Shown here one piece after another: positions 13,291-26,000 of a stretch of 64,000 nt of DNA. The DNA is from Alentia gelatinosa (lineage: Eukaryota; Annelida; Polychaeta; Phyllodocida; Polynoidae). Where the stretch lies: contig OX465583.1 of NCBI GenBank assembly GCA_950022655.1, positions 16,977,318 through 17,041,317 of the forward strand, read 5' to 3'. Each line of letters begins with the position of its first letter. Position 1 is the stretch's first letter. The position numbers and the translations under genes were made by a program. Under the pieces are notes generated by a model, which saw nothing but the letters and a program-made list of their open reading frames with translations, was not told where the DNA came from and ran no database searches.

Positions 13291-13293
13291 TAC

Positions 13294-13515
13294 TCACATA
13301 ATTGTAAACAACACCGAGGTCCAGTATAGCAGCTGCGGAATTAGGAGGTTGTTTACTACCGTCACTCTACCTTTTAAAGAGATGTTTCTATAGAACCATG
13401 ATTTGGTTATCACTTGGCACTTTGCCAGTTTGTCCTTGAAATTGAGCTTATAATCCCTTTCCGGCGATGAACCATTCCAAAAAATAACCCCTAGGATTTC
13501 TAGTTCAGTCACCAA
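13294..13515 (-). mobile_element. LINE fragment, minus strand (L1/Tx1-like thumb region)
   Basis: The minus-strand frame reads ILGVIFWNGSSPERDYKLNF, then KCQVITKSWFYRNISLKGRV and VVNNLLIPQLLYW. This resembles the region after the catalytic motif in L1/Tx1-type reverse transcriptases. It abuts the end of the plus-strand LINE, suggesting nested or neighbouring insertions. Confidence 0.6.
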
Positions 13516-14218
13516 CGAGAGGGGGAGGTCGATATTATTTTATATTCAAAACGTTTCATGATTGTAGTACTAGATTTAACCTAGATCATGATATCTCTTT
13601 ACATAGAGGCTTAATTTGAAGACCATGTTAAGCTCATACTATTCATATTTATTGTTTTTTGTGTCTGTTCTGTATTGTCCTGTCATCATGTCTTGTTGTT
13701 CTCGGCTAATGATGGAAGACCGCTGTATTCACAGGCAAATTGTTTGTCGTAATGTTTGTTTAGTAACCCAACAGGGATACGCACAAGGAGTTGACCAGTT
13801 CAATTTGGAGTTCAAATTTCATTCTAGATACAAAAGAAAAACAAAGCTTTTTCCCCCGTTATATGTGGATGATTCAGTGCATTGCTTCACGATAAATAAG
13901 ATGTAGCATTCTCTCTATGCTCAAATGACCATAACGGAAATTTCCCTTTTCAACCGTACGAAGAAGCAGGGGGGGGGGGATACCCCATCTCCTCATTTGT
14001 AAAATGCCTTGTTTTATGATTATACTATGTTTATAATCTTGCAGGTATGAAGAATTATAAGCCGGTATCATATTAAAAGTTGTCCACAAGTTTTGTGATG
14101 TGTGGTTGCCAGGGGTAAGGGTTAAGATTGTCCGGCCACTTCCACCTCCCGTTCCGCCCGTTGCCGATGGACATTTTCTTATGGACTGTCTGAATTACAG
14201 TGTCAATTTCTTATTTAC

Positions 14219-14262
14219 CTGACCCCCCCCCCCCCCCCACACACACACACACAGACACAGAC
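14219..14262. repeat. Poly-C followed by (AC)n
   Basis: Simple-sequence tract. Confidence 0.9.
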
Positions 14263-14290
14263 ACAACGTGTGATAAAGGGGGTTAATAAT

Positions 14291-14706
14291 CAGGGATGCC
14301 AGTGAGATCTCAGAAAAAAACATGAAATGTCAACTCTCTATTTGACTGCCATTTTTATCTTTGATATGATGATTATTTGACACATCTGAAATCAGTAGTG
14401 AGAAGTATTTTTGATATATGTAAATACTTACAAGACCTGAGCAAGTCTACTACAGATATGGTCAAAACATAGTTCTTAGTTCAGGGGTTTCAGTTAACCT
14501 ATGGCAGTCCACTATAGCGCGACCGAGTTCTCAGGGGAATTCCCCTGACTCTGTAAGGCCCTGGGACGCACAGAGTACCACTGGGTGCAGCCTGACACCA
14601 GCCACCGGTCATGGCTCCCCTACATTTCATAAGAATGGATGGTTATGTTTTAGAGTATAAGAAAAATACCTGAAAACCTTAGATTCCTGAAAACTGACAT
14701 CCCTGA
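14291..14706. mobile_element. hAT-like MITE (CAGGGATG family)
   Basis: It begins CAGGGATGCCAGT and ends ACTGACATCCCTG. The flanks share AATAAT directly beside both ends, a probable target-site duplication. Relatives lie at 24352-24721 and 34081-34256, and fragments at 18112, 35797 and 42178. Confidence 0.65.
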
Positions 14707-14832
14707 ATAATTCACGTGATAATGTTTATCAACACATTTCTGGACGCTCTGGCCGCGGGAGATTAGGCGTCTGACGTCACAAGCAGACGACAAATGTCAG
14801 TCTATTTTGGAGCGTGTCTGATTTGAATTTAG

Positions 14833-15885
14833 ATGTCTTCACAAGAAATACTGAAGTGTAAACAGTACAATGTTTCCATCCATGCCAGAACCATTTTGTT
14901 GTGTCTATTAGAGCGTGAGAAACATGCTCAGATACGATCCCTAAAGGTTAGAGAACCTATATTAACTCCCAATGTGCAGCAAAAACTATCCCTTCATTAT
15001 CTGTGTGTCAGGTCTGTGATATTGTAAGGCATAAAGGACTAATGTCTTATGCTTGATATACTTGGGCTCTAAAAAGTGCAGTTTTAGAAGTGGCTAACTA
15101 GCCAGGAAATAATCATTGAGCATTCTTTAATAGTATACTCTAGTTTCTAACAATTATATGTAAATAGCATATTTCGCCATTAAATAAGACCAGACTTTTT
15201 TTTTATAGCAAGAAACATTGGCCATGGACCATGTGATTCCCAATGTTTTGACTCCCTCTGTTCATCTGAAACCTGTTTATTCTGTATTTATCATTCACCA
15301 TTGCAAATTTAAGTTTAAGGAAAGACAAAATGACCGCCGATCTCCTCATGCACTACTTTGTATGTATTTGTTATCTGCTCTGTGTAGGCCGGAAATTACG
15401 ACTACCCGTTATCTCCACCTGGTGAAGAATTCAGAATCTCCACTGATATGAATGGTCCCTGTATCAACCAACTTTGATAGCATATCAATCAGGCAAGCCA
15501 ACTATAAGTAAGGCATTCTTGCAGCACTGGAAACAGAATGCACTGTTTCACCAAAAACATGTCCTTATGCCGCAGATGGAGGGACATATTTTTGCTTCAA
15601 ATGACCGAGAACGGCTATCGGTATGGGCTGAGTCACTGTTTTCTTATTACTATGGAAAAATCCCCTGAAGTCATTTGCAACCTCTGTGATTTGCCCATTC
15701 CCGTACAAACCACTGCCATCCAATACGGCCCGCTGTCTCCCACCAACCTGTCATCCCTTTCTTTTAAGGCACTTGGACTGGTCCTAACGGCCACCCCCGT
15801 TAGATTGAATATGTATCAATAATTTAAAAAATATTACTGGTTGGTGTCAAGTATTTTTACACCTGTGAATAAAATAAAGATTCAA
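14833..15885 (+). other. Cluster of short plus-strand ORFs ending near AATAAA, function unknown
   Basis: Open frames at 14833-15027, 15218-15451 and 15538-15822 are followed by an AATAAAATAAA run at about 15868-15880. I recognise no domain. They could be exons of a small unknown gene, the worn body of a transposon, or chance. Confidence 0.2.
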
Positions 15886-16315
15886 CCTCTGATGTACTTA
15901 CCACTGCGGAGGTATACATTTTCTATTTCTGATGATGTTTCATGCTGTTACACACGTCTTTTAAGGACATTCAAGAAGAAGCAGGAAAGTAGCAGGTAAG
16001 CCGTCCTGCACTTCTGCCGTTTTCTCGGGTACTAAAATGTTTGACGGTTCATGAAAGTATCTATCACTCATTCTAACCCTAGTGGTGTAGCATAATAGTT
16101 ATTAGCCTGTTTCGAGGCCTCGTGAATGTTCAGGGGTCCAATTTGATTTCGTGTTGTTGGGCATTGTGAGAACAAATAACTCTTACTTCTTTTAGAACTT
16201 AATAATCTTTATTTTCTGTAATGCTAGCAAACCACGTACAGCATTCACTTTATGGAACCGGCCATTTCTTACACTTTAAATATATACAAATATAATACAC
16301 ATATATACATATACA

Positions 16316-16470
16316 CAGTAGAACCCCGCTTAAAGGACACCCCGTGTGAGGGGGCATCTCGTGCAGGGAGTCACCTTTGCTCTGTTAATCTCACCTCGTG
16401 TAAGAGACACCCCGCATAAGGAGGCACTTTTGCTTGGACGAAGGGTGTCCACTTACGCGGGGTTCTACTG
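16316..16470. mobile_element. 155-bp MITE with CAGTAGAACCCCGC inverted ends
   Basis: The left end CAGTAGAACCCCGC (16316-16329) is matched by its exact reverse complement at 16457-16470. The arms extend with GGACACC/GGTGTCC. The end sequence resembles pogo/Tigger-type elements. Confidence 0.75.
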
Positions 16471-16599
16471 TAATACAGCGAACCGCACATGTTTGTCTTT
16501 TAGAGAGCTTGTGATGGGAACTTGCCAAACATGGGGGCACTACAACAGATCTGTGAAATAACCTAAATTTTGGTAACTTTTAGCAAATCACTAAACAAG

Positions 16600-16665
16600 T
16601 TTGTTTGTTTGGGTAGTTTAACGTCCAATTTATTCAATTAGACTTACTCTGGTTTACTTTACTAA
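16600..16665 (+). repeat. SINE tail fragment
   Basis: TTTGGGTAGTTTAACGTCCA followed by ATTCAATTAGACTTAC. The same words occur at 9560-9600, 29160 and 62490. Confidence 0.5.
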
Positions 16666-17426
16666 CATTTGCACATCCTGTTAGAACAACAAGATATGCT
16701 GAACAACTGCACAAGTGAACGGGATACAAATACTAGGGACTGAGTAGTGAAATATACTGAGACCTGAGAAAAGAGTCGAGAAAGAACAGTAAGGAGATAA
16801 TTCGTTTTCCGAAAGTAAAAAAATCGGCACCTTTCAGTAAATCGCTGATATCAATAATTTGCCTGAATACATGGGTACGTACTACCATCCCTGTTAATAT
16901 CTCAGGAGATGAAAAACTTTCAAAACAATGTCATATCCAGATTATCCGATTTCAGTAACTTCTGGATCACAAAGAAACTTCTACATGGGGTCTTTTCGTT
17001 GCTTATTGTTTTTTACCCTGCACTGTATTAAAATTTCTGTTTTTAAGACATGAATATTTTGTTAAGACATATTGCACATGCAATAGGCCCAATATAAATA
17101 TGATGATGGGTATCTGTTGCAATGCCAAACGTTATCTATGAAGAAGGAGGAAATGCTGCTAAGTTTTTAAGGCTATTTGTTGAAACCCCTTCAAAATAAA
17201 AGCCAACCTGGAGAGTTATCTTCGACATATCACTCTCTATATATCATCGATGCCCAGAGATCACTCTGGTAACACCACAACAAACTGACACTTTTGTTAC
17301 CAGGAATATATTGAGATACCTGCAGAAAGATCAGTGTCAGCACCATAACAATCTCATGATTTTGTTACCAGGTACTTAACACAGTGACATTTAGCTTGAA
17401 AAAAAGTGAAGAGATCGATGAGGTTA

Positions 17427-17432
17427 TTTATT
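17427..17432 (-). promoter_or_regulatory. Candidate ERCC6L polyadenylation signal
   Basis: AATAAA on the minus strand lies about 84 nt downstream of the ERCC6L stop codon. It is the first canonical hexamer after the stop. Confidence 0.5.
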
Positions 17433-17515
17433 GATAATACTTAACCATTGGCAGAACGTTAATCATATCAATAATGCTAACGAATCACCGGAAACTACCA
17501 TAATTGTTGTGTCGT

Positions 17516-20047
17516 TTAGGAAAGCATCTGCTGCAGTTTCAAGGCATATCTGGTTGCTCTCTCGTCGCCACTGTATACATCAAGCGCCTCGACGCAGAAG
17601 TTTAAAGCAGCAGAATAGTCCCTCAGTTTGTAAAGTCTCCTGCAAAATCAACAAGAAAACACAATCAGTATTACATAGGTTTTAAGTTAACACATTCCTA
17701 CAAGGCTCTTATGGAATTCTGGAGAGGTTTTGGTGTATTTTTATTTTATACAGATTTGTCGCAGAAAAAGACAACAGCATCTTGATATCGGGATTCCCGA
17801 CAACAGAATTGCCATTTTCATAAAGACCTTAAAGGTATATCCTACAATTCAGTGGCGCAACCTGGGTTGCTTTTATATATCGACAGCTATCAGTTCAAAC
17901 TTGTTTCTTGTGACTTCTTCTAAAGCAATATGAGTAAAATATGTATGTTTTGTCCAGTTTGACCTTACCCAATAGGTAAACTAGGTCTAATCACATAAGC
18001 TTAATCATAAAAGAAATGTACTGAATAGTATATTTTCCGTCGCCCTGCGTCCATTGTTCTTCATACTACAATCTTAGGTGAAACCAGTAATTAAAGGATG
18101 TCTGTTGAATGCTCAGGAATGAAAGTCGGGACTGAGGATAAAATCGGAAATTTAAAACTTATTAAAACAATCATTTATAACATCAGTTTGGATGAGAATG
18201 GCTATGGATCATTTTCATCTCTAACCCTTTCTAGGCGAGCAGGTTGTTTGATAACAGTAGCTCTAGTACTGAGGATGTGCATCATTAGTCAACAAACTTG
18301 CACCCCTTGCCTATGTTAAACTTCTGACAGTGTATAGATATACTAAAGGAAGTCATTTATGACGGCGTTCTTCGCCATTTTGTCATATTGTCGATTGCGT
18401 AGGACCTACGCGGCGGAAAAACGCGTCCATACCTGACTTTGGTGCAAATATTTTCTAATATTTCATCCAGCATGAGACAGGTAGTATAAAATCTTAACCA
18501 CTTGTTTTTCTTAACCACAACTTTGAGTGCGTATGCCATTTGTTAAGTTGTGTGTCGGAATTCACCCAACTTCGCCACATGTACTATTCCCTATGCATAA
18601 CTCAAATTATGGCATACAGAATCAAATTTTAAAACCCACGTTGTTTTATGATAGTATTGCGGATCTATGTCATGTGATAGATCATGTATGTACAATGCTG
18701 TAGAATGATTTATCAGTAGAGACCAAAATTATCGAGTCATCCGAATCCTAGTCATAATTCTAAAAAGGCTATCTACAGCCTGTGAAAGATAGTGACTATC
18801 CGACTTTGGCAAGTCTTAGTTTGCATGCGTAATCAAAGGCCAGTCTTTATCAACCCATGTTCATGTTGTGTGGGATGTAAAAATAGAATCTCAACAAGGA
18901 TAATGGGTAGGGGTGGGAATTTTGCCTAAACTCATCTCATAAGATTTGATTACTGTTCCTGTGGCAGATCTGAACCTTTAGATAGTCCCTGTATACATGT
19001 ATAAATATTTTCTGTTGGAAAATGGATTTCTATGACTTTGTATACAGTTGAAATTAAACTAACCGGCTCTCTGTCATGAGGTGCAGGTACTCTTCTTGTT
19101 GTTTTTCTGTTAACTCTTCTTCCTCTTCCTCCTCCTCTTCCTCCTCCTCCTCCTCTTCCTCTTCCTCCTCTTCTTCTTCCTCCTCCTCTTCTTCTTCCTG
19201 CTCTTCTTCTCCGGATTTTTCCTCCTCCTCCTCCTCCTGCTCCACCTGTTCGTTCTCGATGTGACTGCCATCTATCTCCTGTTCACTTACACAACTACCA
19301 TTAATCTCGATGCCACTGGACTCCACCTCCTCCTCCTCCTCCTCCCCCTCGTCACCAGGAGTCTCCTCCAGGTGCCGCGAGCTCTCTCCAGTGCCTGGGC
19401 TGGGACCTGTGATGATACAAATGAACAGATTTCAATCCAAAATACTAAAATACGAAACTCTTGGTGCAATTTACATTTGCAAGTACATTTTTTTATTCAA
19501 CAAAATTAGCCTCACGTGTGGCGGTCTCAGTTTGCTTGGAATGCAGAATATTCAAGAGTATCAAACGCTTTAGTGTTCTCGTTTTCGGATAACTTCGATT
19601 ATAAAAACTTCATGTATCTAATACCAATATAAATAAACTAAGAATATAATAGCGAGAGTTATCTCACATCACAAACGATACATATATCAGATCGAATCAG
19701 TTTCTGAAAGAGTGATTGAATGACTGAAAGCAAGTCAAATTTGAGTGCATGCTTTGAACAATGTATCGTAAATGGCGGATAGAGACATTATAATAATTAG
19801 GTGCCCATAACTGAGATCGACACTTTGTATTCCTACAACTGTTAACAATGCAATCGCCTCCATTCTAGTTTATTCTAACATTTACATTTATAATTGGAAG
19901 CTCACAAACTTCTTGCTCTAAAATCAAAGAAAAGCAAGTGCTATAAGTAATAGAAGTCCTTTCCTTTTTATGATACCCGATCATATAAAAATGAAAACAA
20001 CACATGTACTAACCTTCACTATCTGTATCAGCCTTCATCGGTGTGGC
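17516..20047 (-). other. ERCC6L: ERCC6L exons 20-22: poly-Glu segment and C-terminal TPR
   Basis: Exon 20 (34 nt) encodes [11 protein letters not shown]. Exon 21 (19406-19064) encodes an acidic tail with an uninterrupted Glu tract of about 26 residues, then [16 protein letters not shown]. The last exon (17639-17516), after a TTGCAG acceptor, completes an Arg codon and encodes [20 protein letters not shown] and a short helix before a TAA at 17518-17516. Exons 21 and 22 together form the C-terminal TPR that closes vertebrate ERCC6L. The GAG/GAA mix in the Glu tract suggests replication slippage with interruptions. Confidence 0.9.
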
Positions 20048-23000
20048 CTAAAACAGAAATATCCATTAATACTCATTTTATAAATACAGTATTTCCTCAA
20101 TACCCTCGGACATAAATTATTCAAAAACACTAAATGTTTGAAGGTGAAAGAATCTTGGTAGAAATATATCCATATATATATATATAGTTAATCACCCGAG
20201 GTACCCAACAAGTACTGAAGGGGAATTAATGTTCTTACGAGCCTAGGCACTATGCGGTGCATTTCAATTAAAAGCTCAAGTTTTTCTATGTACATCACAA
20301 AATTCTATAATACTGATTGGGCTTCTATCAAACGGCGGATGACCATCGCAGATATACCGACGATGTATAGGAGAAAAAAAGTAAGACCATTTCCGAAGTC
20401 TTTATCTCTAACATGATAAAAGTAGTATAGCTAAGAAAACTTGAAATATCTGGAATCTCCGATAAATGATCGCACGCAAGGGCTTCTATCATGAATATCA
20501 GAAGTTGCATTGACATTATAATGCAATATGACTAAAGTATGTAGGTAAGACAAGAAAGAATCGGTGTTTACCTCGCGGGAACTTTGTTGAGGCATTGTGT
20601 CCTCCTCCTGGGAGTCTTCTTCATCTGAAGAAGCAATCACAGCTCGTTTATTCTTGCCAATAGTCACAACTGGTGAGTCATTGAAGCTGTCCTCAAACAC
20701 AGTCCTCCCTGGGGTCCCACGTGGCGTAGCACGTGGTGTATCACGTGGTGTATCACGTGGCGTAGCACGTGCTGTATCACGTGGTGAGTCACGTGGTGAG
20801 TCACGTGGTGTGTCACGTGGTGTGGCCCGCAGCAACACGGGTGAGTCTGACGCGTGTCCAGGCGATCCCAGAGCTCGTCGTGTGGGCGTCTCTAGTTTGT
20901 CGCCTAGAGACCGACTCAGTGACGGCAGTTCGCCATCATCATCATCCTCCTCCTCCTCTTCCTCCTGCTCCTCCTCACTCTCGTCCAATCTGCCCAGAGA
21001 GGGCGGCTTGGTGCCGTACCCACCCCCAGGCCGCTCGTCGTACACCGTCGAGTTGCAGTTCTCCTTGGCCCTGAGGCGCTCGGTGAAGTCCTGGTCGCTG
21101 AGGGGCAGGTCGGTGCTCGACAGACTCATCCTGCTGGCCCGACTGTGCGCTTCCATCTGCACGACCTGCTGCGAGCTGCTCGGCGAGAAGACCAACTCCT
21201 CGGCCACCACGCCCGCCATGTTGGCGTCAGTGTCGTCGGCGTTGGGCGACACGGGGCGGCCCAGCCTGCCCCCGCCCATCGGCGTCCACGCCACCGAGCG
21301 CCGCCGCTTCTTCGCCGACTGCTTCGTGTCCGGCGACGTGCGTTTACTGGGAGGACTGTCCGCAGAGCTGAGGTCCTGCTTCTCAGGGGTGTGGAAGGAG
21401 CCGTCGGAGGAGTTGCTCAGTGAGTTTTCCACACGGACCGTCTCCTCCTTCACATCTTCTTCCTCCTCATCAGAATTATCACTGCTTTCATCGATCACCA
21501 CGACGTCTCTTCGGTCACGTTCCTGGAAATGAGAAACTATTTATTACAACACTAGAAAGTAGAAAGTACATACTATAGGAATTTGCTGTTCAACAGCCCT
21601 TCTGTGAGTCAATTTATTTGAAAAACAATATTCGCCAAGATATATTCATACCAGTATTTATATTTTTGTGGAAGTCGAGGTAACAATACCTAAAACTAGC
21701 ATCTGATCGGGTAATGAATGAGAGATGTTTAATTAAGCGAAAGTGTTCCTTCCAAAGCTACTATCCCTACCGGAAGGATTAAATATGATGACCGCGATCA
21801 GAACTGTAATTTTTGGTTGTAATGTCTGACGGAGGGTTTAAGGCTTTCGACAAAGCTAAAATCCTTAACTTCTGTTCGTATCATTAGAAAGCTATTACAG
21901 TATGTGTCACTCATAAAATTATTCTTTTTATTCAACATTAATAATCATGAGAAAAGTAAAAAAGAGGGTTCCCCCACAAATTGGAATGTTACCATGGCAA
22001 GAATTCTTCCAAGAATACAGAAAAGGGCATATTTCCATACTGTACACTTTTGGCCAAAGAAAGATAAATTTTACACTTTTTGGAACAAACGAGCATCAGA
22101 TTCAGATTCCTGAGGTCATAATTGACTAACACGGCAAGTTTCAGCCAGTAGACTTTCGGGGGTCAATTTTACCCATTTTTCGGCCATTTGCTCTTCTACT
22201 ACAGCCTTAAAGGCATATCCTACAATTCACAGTGGCGCCACCTGTTGATTTCTAAATAATGTCAATTATTAGTCAAAACTGGTTTCTTGGGACTCATTCT
22301 AATTCTACATGAGGAAATTTAACATTTTGTCCAGTTTATCCAAAATCAATAGGTAAAATAGGCCAGTTTACATTTGCTTGATTTACATAGGAAATCTACT
22401 GAAAAATATGGTTTTCCTCAATTTTTTCAAAAACAAGGACGGTGACATATGATTTTTAAAACATAAATAAGTAGTACTATATATGTACTATATTCTGTGA
22501 AAATTTGAGGAAAATGACATGGGTTTTACTATGTGAAAAAATACGTTTAAGAATTTCTATATATTCTTATATAAAATTATCATCATATTGATCTATAAAT
22601 CAAAAACTAGCACGGTGACCCCCGATTTTTAAGTTAGGTATGTGTTCTACAACACTTGGAGATCATCATACTAAATTTTCTGGAAATTGACATGGGTTTT
22701 AATTTTCAAGCCATATTGTCCGATATGCCTTTAACGTTAGCTACAAAAGCACGAAATGCTACCTCTCTGATCTGGTCTTGTAAGTCTAGATTACTGATGT
22801 CTTTCTCCAGGTCGTCCTCATCGTCTTCCCCGATCTCCCCAGCGCTGTTGTCGATATCCCCAGGAGAGGTGTCCTTCTTAGGCCAATGCCAGGCTGTGAC
22901 AAAAGAACCCCAATATACACGTTAATGTCCAGGAGAGACCTGTATTCTCACATGGTATACAGTTGGGGTAGGAGGGGAAAAGGGTTAAAGCTGCCTAGCG

Positions 23001-26000
23001 GATGACCAGAGAACTAGCACAGTTGATATTCTAAGCTAGTTCGCTGGTTATTTGCTAGTCTCAGAGACAGGGTAACAACTAACCTAAATTTCCCCCTTCT
23101 AGCAAATGATATAGATGGAACTTATAAGTGGAAAAAATGAACTTACTTAGAGGTGCATATTTTCGACATATAATGGAAATTTCACGTGGAAGAGAGCAGG
23201 TCCCTTCGTCTCAGTCGATTTACGGATATTTTAAGGTGAGATACGGTCGTTTCTCGAATATTAGATAAGAAGAGTTGCTTTACTAATAAAATCTGCCATG
23301 CTTATATAAAGTTTCTTGATTTGTTAAAAAGGTTGAAGATATGGCCTTGCCACATGCGAACAGTTGAAAATCCCTGAAAAGTGGAAGTTTGTAAACCCTA
23401 TTGTCTGTGCTTCTGAGGCCTCTGCCAGTCAGCCACAAAACAACGGCAATATACATGTATACGATATCTAGCATTCTTGTTTCACTATGTCAGAAGCCCT
23501 TGAAGAAATCCCTTAAGGTATATGTTGCAGGCCTATCCCCAGGTGCTGGACTCGCATTGCCAAGGTTTCCACAGGCTGTAGACTCTAGTACAGCCCATTG
23601 TCGCCAGGCCAGGGTGCACAGGCTCTCATACTGGGACTGTTTTGCGCTGCCATTTTAAGGTGGGAATTCCTACCTTCTTCCCAACATGCACCTGGAAAAT
23701 GGCGGATCGCTGGTTCTAACCTCGTGTGTATTGCGATCCAGTAACCAGCAATATAATACAGTATCCCCCTTGTCAAACTGATACTATAAATAGCACAGCC
23801 AACCACAAAATTCCTCTCACTGAAGGTGGCAGGCCAGTCAGAGTCATACTCTGTTAGACCTTCACGTACCGTAACCCGAAGGCGGCGCGGTGCGTGAACG
23901 GACTACACAGGCTGTTGCCCAGTGCCAGATTCCGCCGCCTGATGTTAAAATTGCTGTATCTTTGTATTGAATGATAATGTTAATGGACTACATTTCAACG
24001 TTCAAAGAATGAATTGATACATCTAGATTTGAAAAAAAAAAAATTCCCTGACGGCCGCATGCCTCATAGCCAGTTAATAACAGTTTCATAGATTCCACCC
24101 AGTGTTCACTTTCCGTATCATGCGGTAAAAGATTCAAGTCGTCTTACTTCCAGTTCCACCCAAGCCGCCGGTCCTGGGTGGCCGATTCGCGTCTGGTCCT
24201 GGGTATTTACCCAACTGCTGAGTCATCTGGACGTTTTCCTCGGACTCCATGGAGAGAAGCTGTTTGGCCCGCTCCACCTGAGACGAGGTCATAGGGAGAT
24301 GTAATATTCAGGCGAGCAAATCATGGTTTAAAGGAACATCAGTTATCAATTCAGGGATGTTAGAAAACAATATTTTTCATGTGGCATTTCCGGCCATAAT
24401 GAGACTGAAAAAATGACAAGTACACATTTGATGGGATGTCAGTTGGGGTCAGAAAAAAACAAGGAAATATTTTCCCTGGTAATACAGGGTTGGACATCAT
24501 ATCTATATATATACACCAAAAAGACCTAAAATATAGTAGATACAAATAACATTATCACTACGGAACATGCGTCTAGAGGCAGGTTGATTGGGAACCATGA
24601 GTTATGGTTGATTTGAGTATTTTTTAATTGTTATGTTCATTTTACACAAGAAAAAAGGATTTCTTATTCCAAAAATGAAAAACACGAAATTCCGCGGAAA
24701 CAAGGAAAACTGACATCCCTGCATGATGATGATTTGTGCCGGCTACAGCATGGGCTGAGGGTCTGTGGTGAGGATTTATCATGTGTGAATGAGGATTAAA
24801 GAGAATCAGCTATGTTACACATTGAAAAATAATTGTATATATTGAAAACGAAAATGGTTGGTGGATAGTGTTCTTTCTGATGGTTTTGTGATTTGACAAA
24901 CTTACCCTCTGTTCGATGTATCCGGTTCCCGTTTCCTCCATATCCTCTTCAGTCAGAGCTTCTCCTTCCTTGGTAAACATGAGGTCGTGGTCACTAATCC
25001 CGTATATATCTGGAACATAATAGAAAATTAAACCATTGCAATTTCAAATAGCCTTAATTCCTGTATGCATTGTGTGAAATCATAACCGGTTACGGTTTGT
25101 CTGGGGCAGTAACTCTCATTAACCGTATTCGGAAGTGTGATGTGCCAAAGCTGGTTTTTTTTCGAGATTATTTTTATTCTAACAGCTAACAGATCTTCCT
25201 TTATTGTTACAGCTAACCGGGTAATAACATTGTTTTGGTTTCTTAAAAGTCCCAGAGGACCTTGAGGGTATATTGTGACGCTCTCAAGATTCAGCTTCCC
25301 TCCCTGGTTTTACACCGTAGGGGTGGGGATCGCACCTTTGATAATAATTTAGGTAAAAATCTCAACCCTACCGAAATGAGAGTTCTTTTACTTCCCACAC
25401 TACACGTTAGATACAATTTTTTTTACTTGGTCGGAAGTAAGGCCTGCAGTGTGGCAAATGCACTTTTGCACTTACATGTATACATGTATATCAATACATA
25501 CATAGCGACATAACCTTTAACCTTATGAGACGTGCATGCATGCGAGACTAATGTACCCATATCTCTTTAAAGTATAAATATACTTAGGCAGCTGTACGCC
25601 AAGATAACAAATCGTAAAACCACAAGTGTAGCCGGTAAAAACTGAACAATCTAAGTTCTGTGGATTATAATTCGGATATCTGGGGATATCGCTGGTTATA
25701 AGATTTTTTGAGACTTTTCCCACCAAACGATTCGCCGGATCACTAACTTAGACTAGCTCATACAGTGCCCACAGAACAGATGTGTGGTGGATGGTGGGCA
25801 TACCGGTGGAGTGGAGGAAGGCGATGTGGGCGTCAAGGGACGTGTCAGTACAACGACGTCCAGCATGGATCTCAGCTAACTGCTGCTGCGTGGTCGACTC
25901 GCGGGGATTGTCCAGTGTAAACAGCTCGAAAAGCTCCTGCTTCGAGAAGTATCTACGATAAAAACACAAACAGTAAATATGCAATATAATTAGGCATTTA

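Noticed and set aside
19076..19264. Poly-Ser plus-strand frame
   Set aside because: Antisense of the poly-Glu tract in ERCC6L exon 21.
20597..21532. 311-residue plus-strand open frame rich in Ser and Arg
   Set aside because: It is exactly antisense to ERCC6L exon 19, whose splice sites, phase and content are supported.
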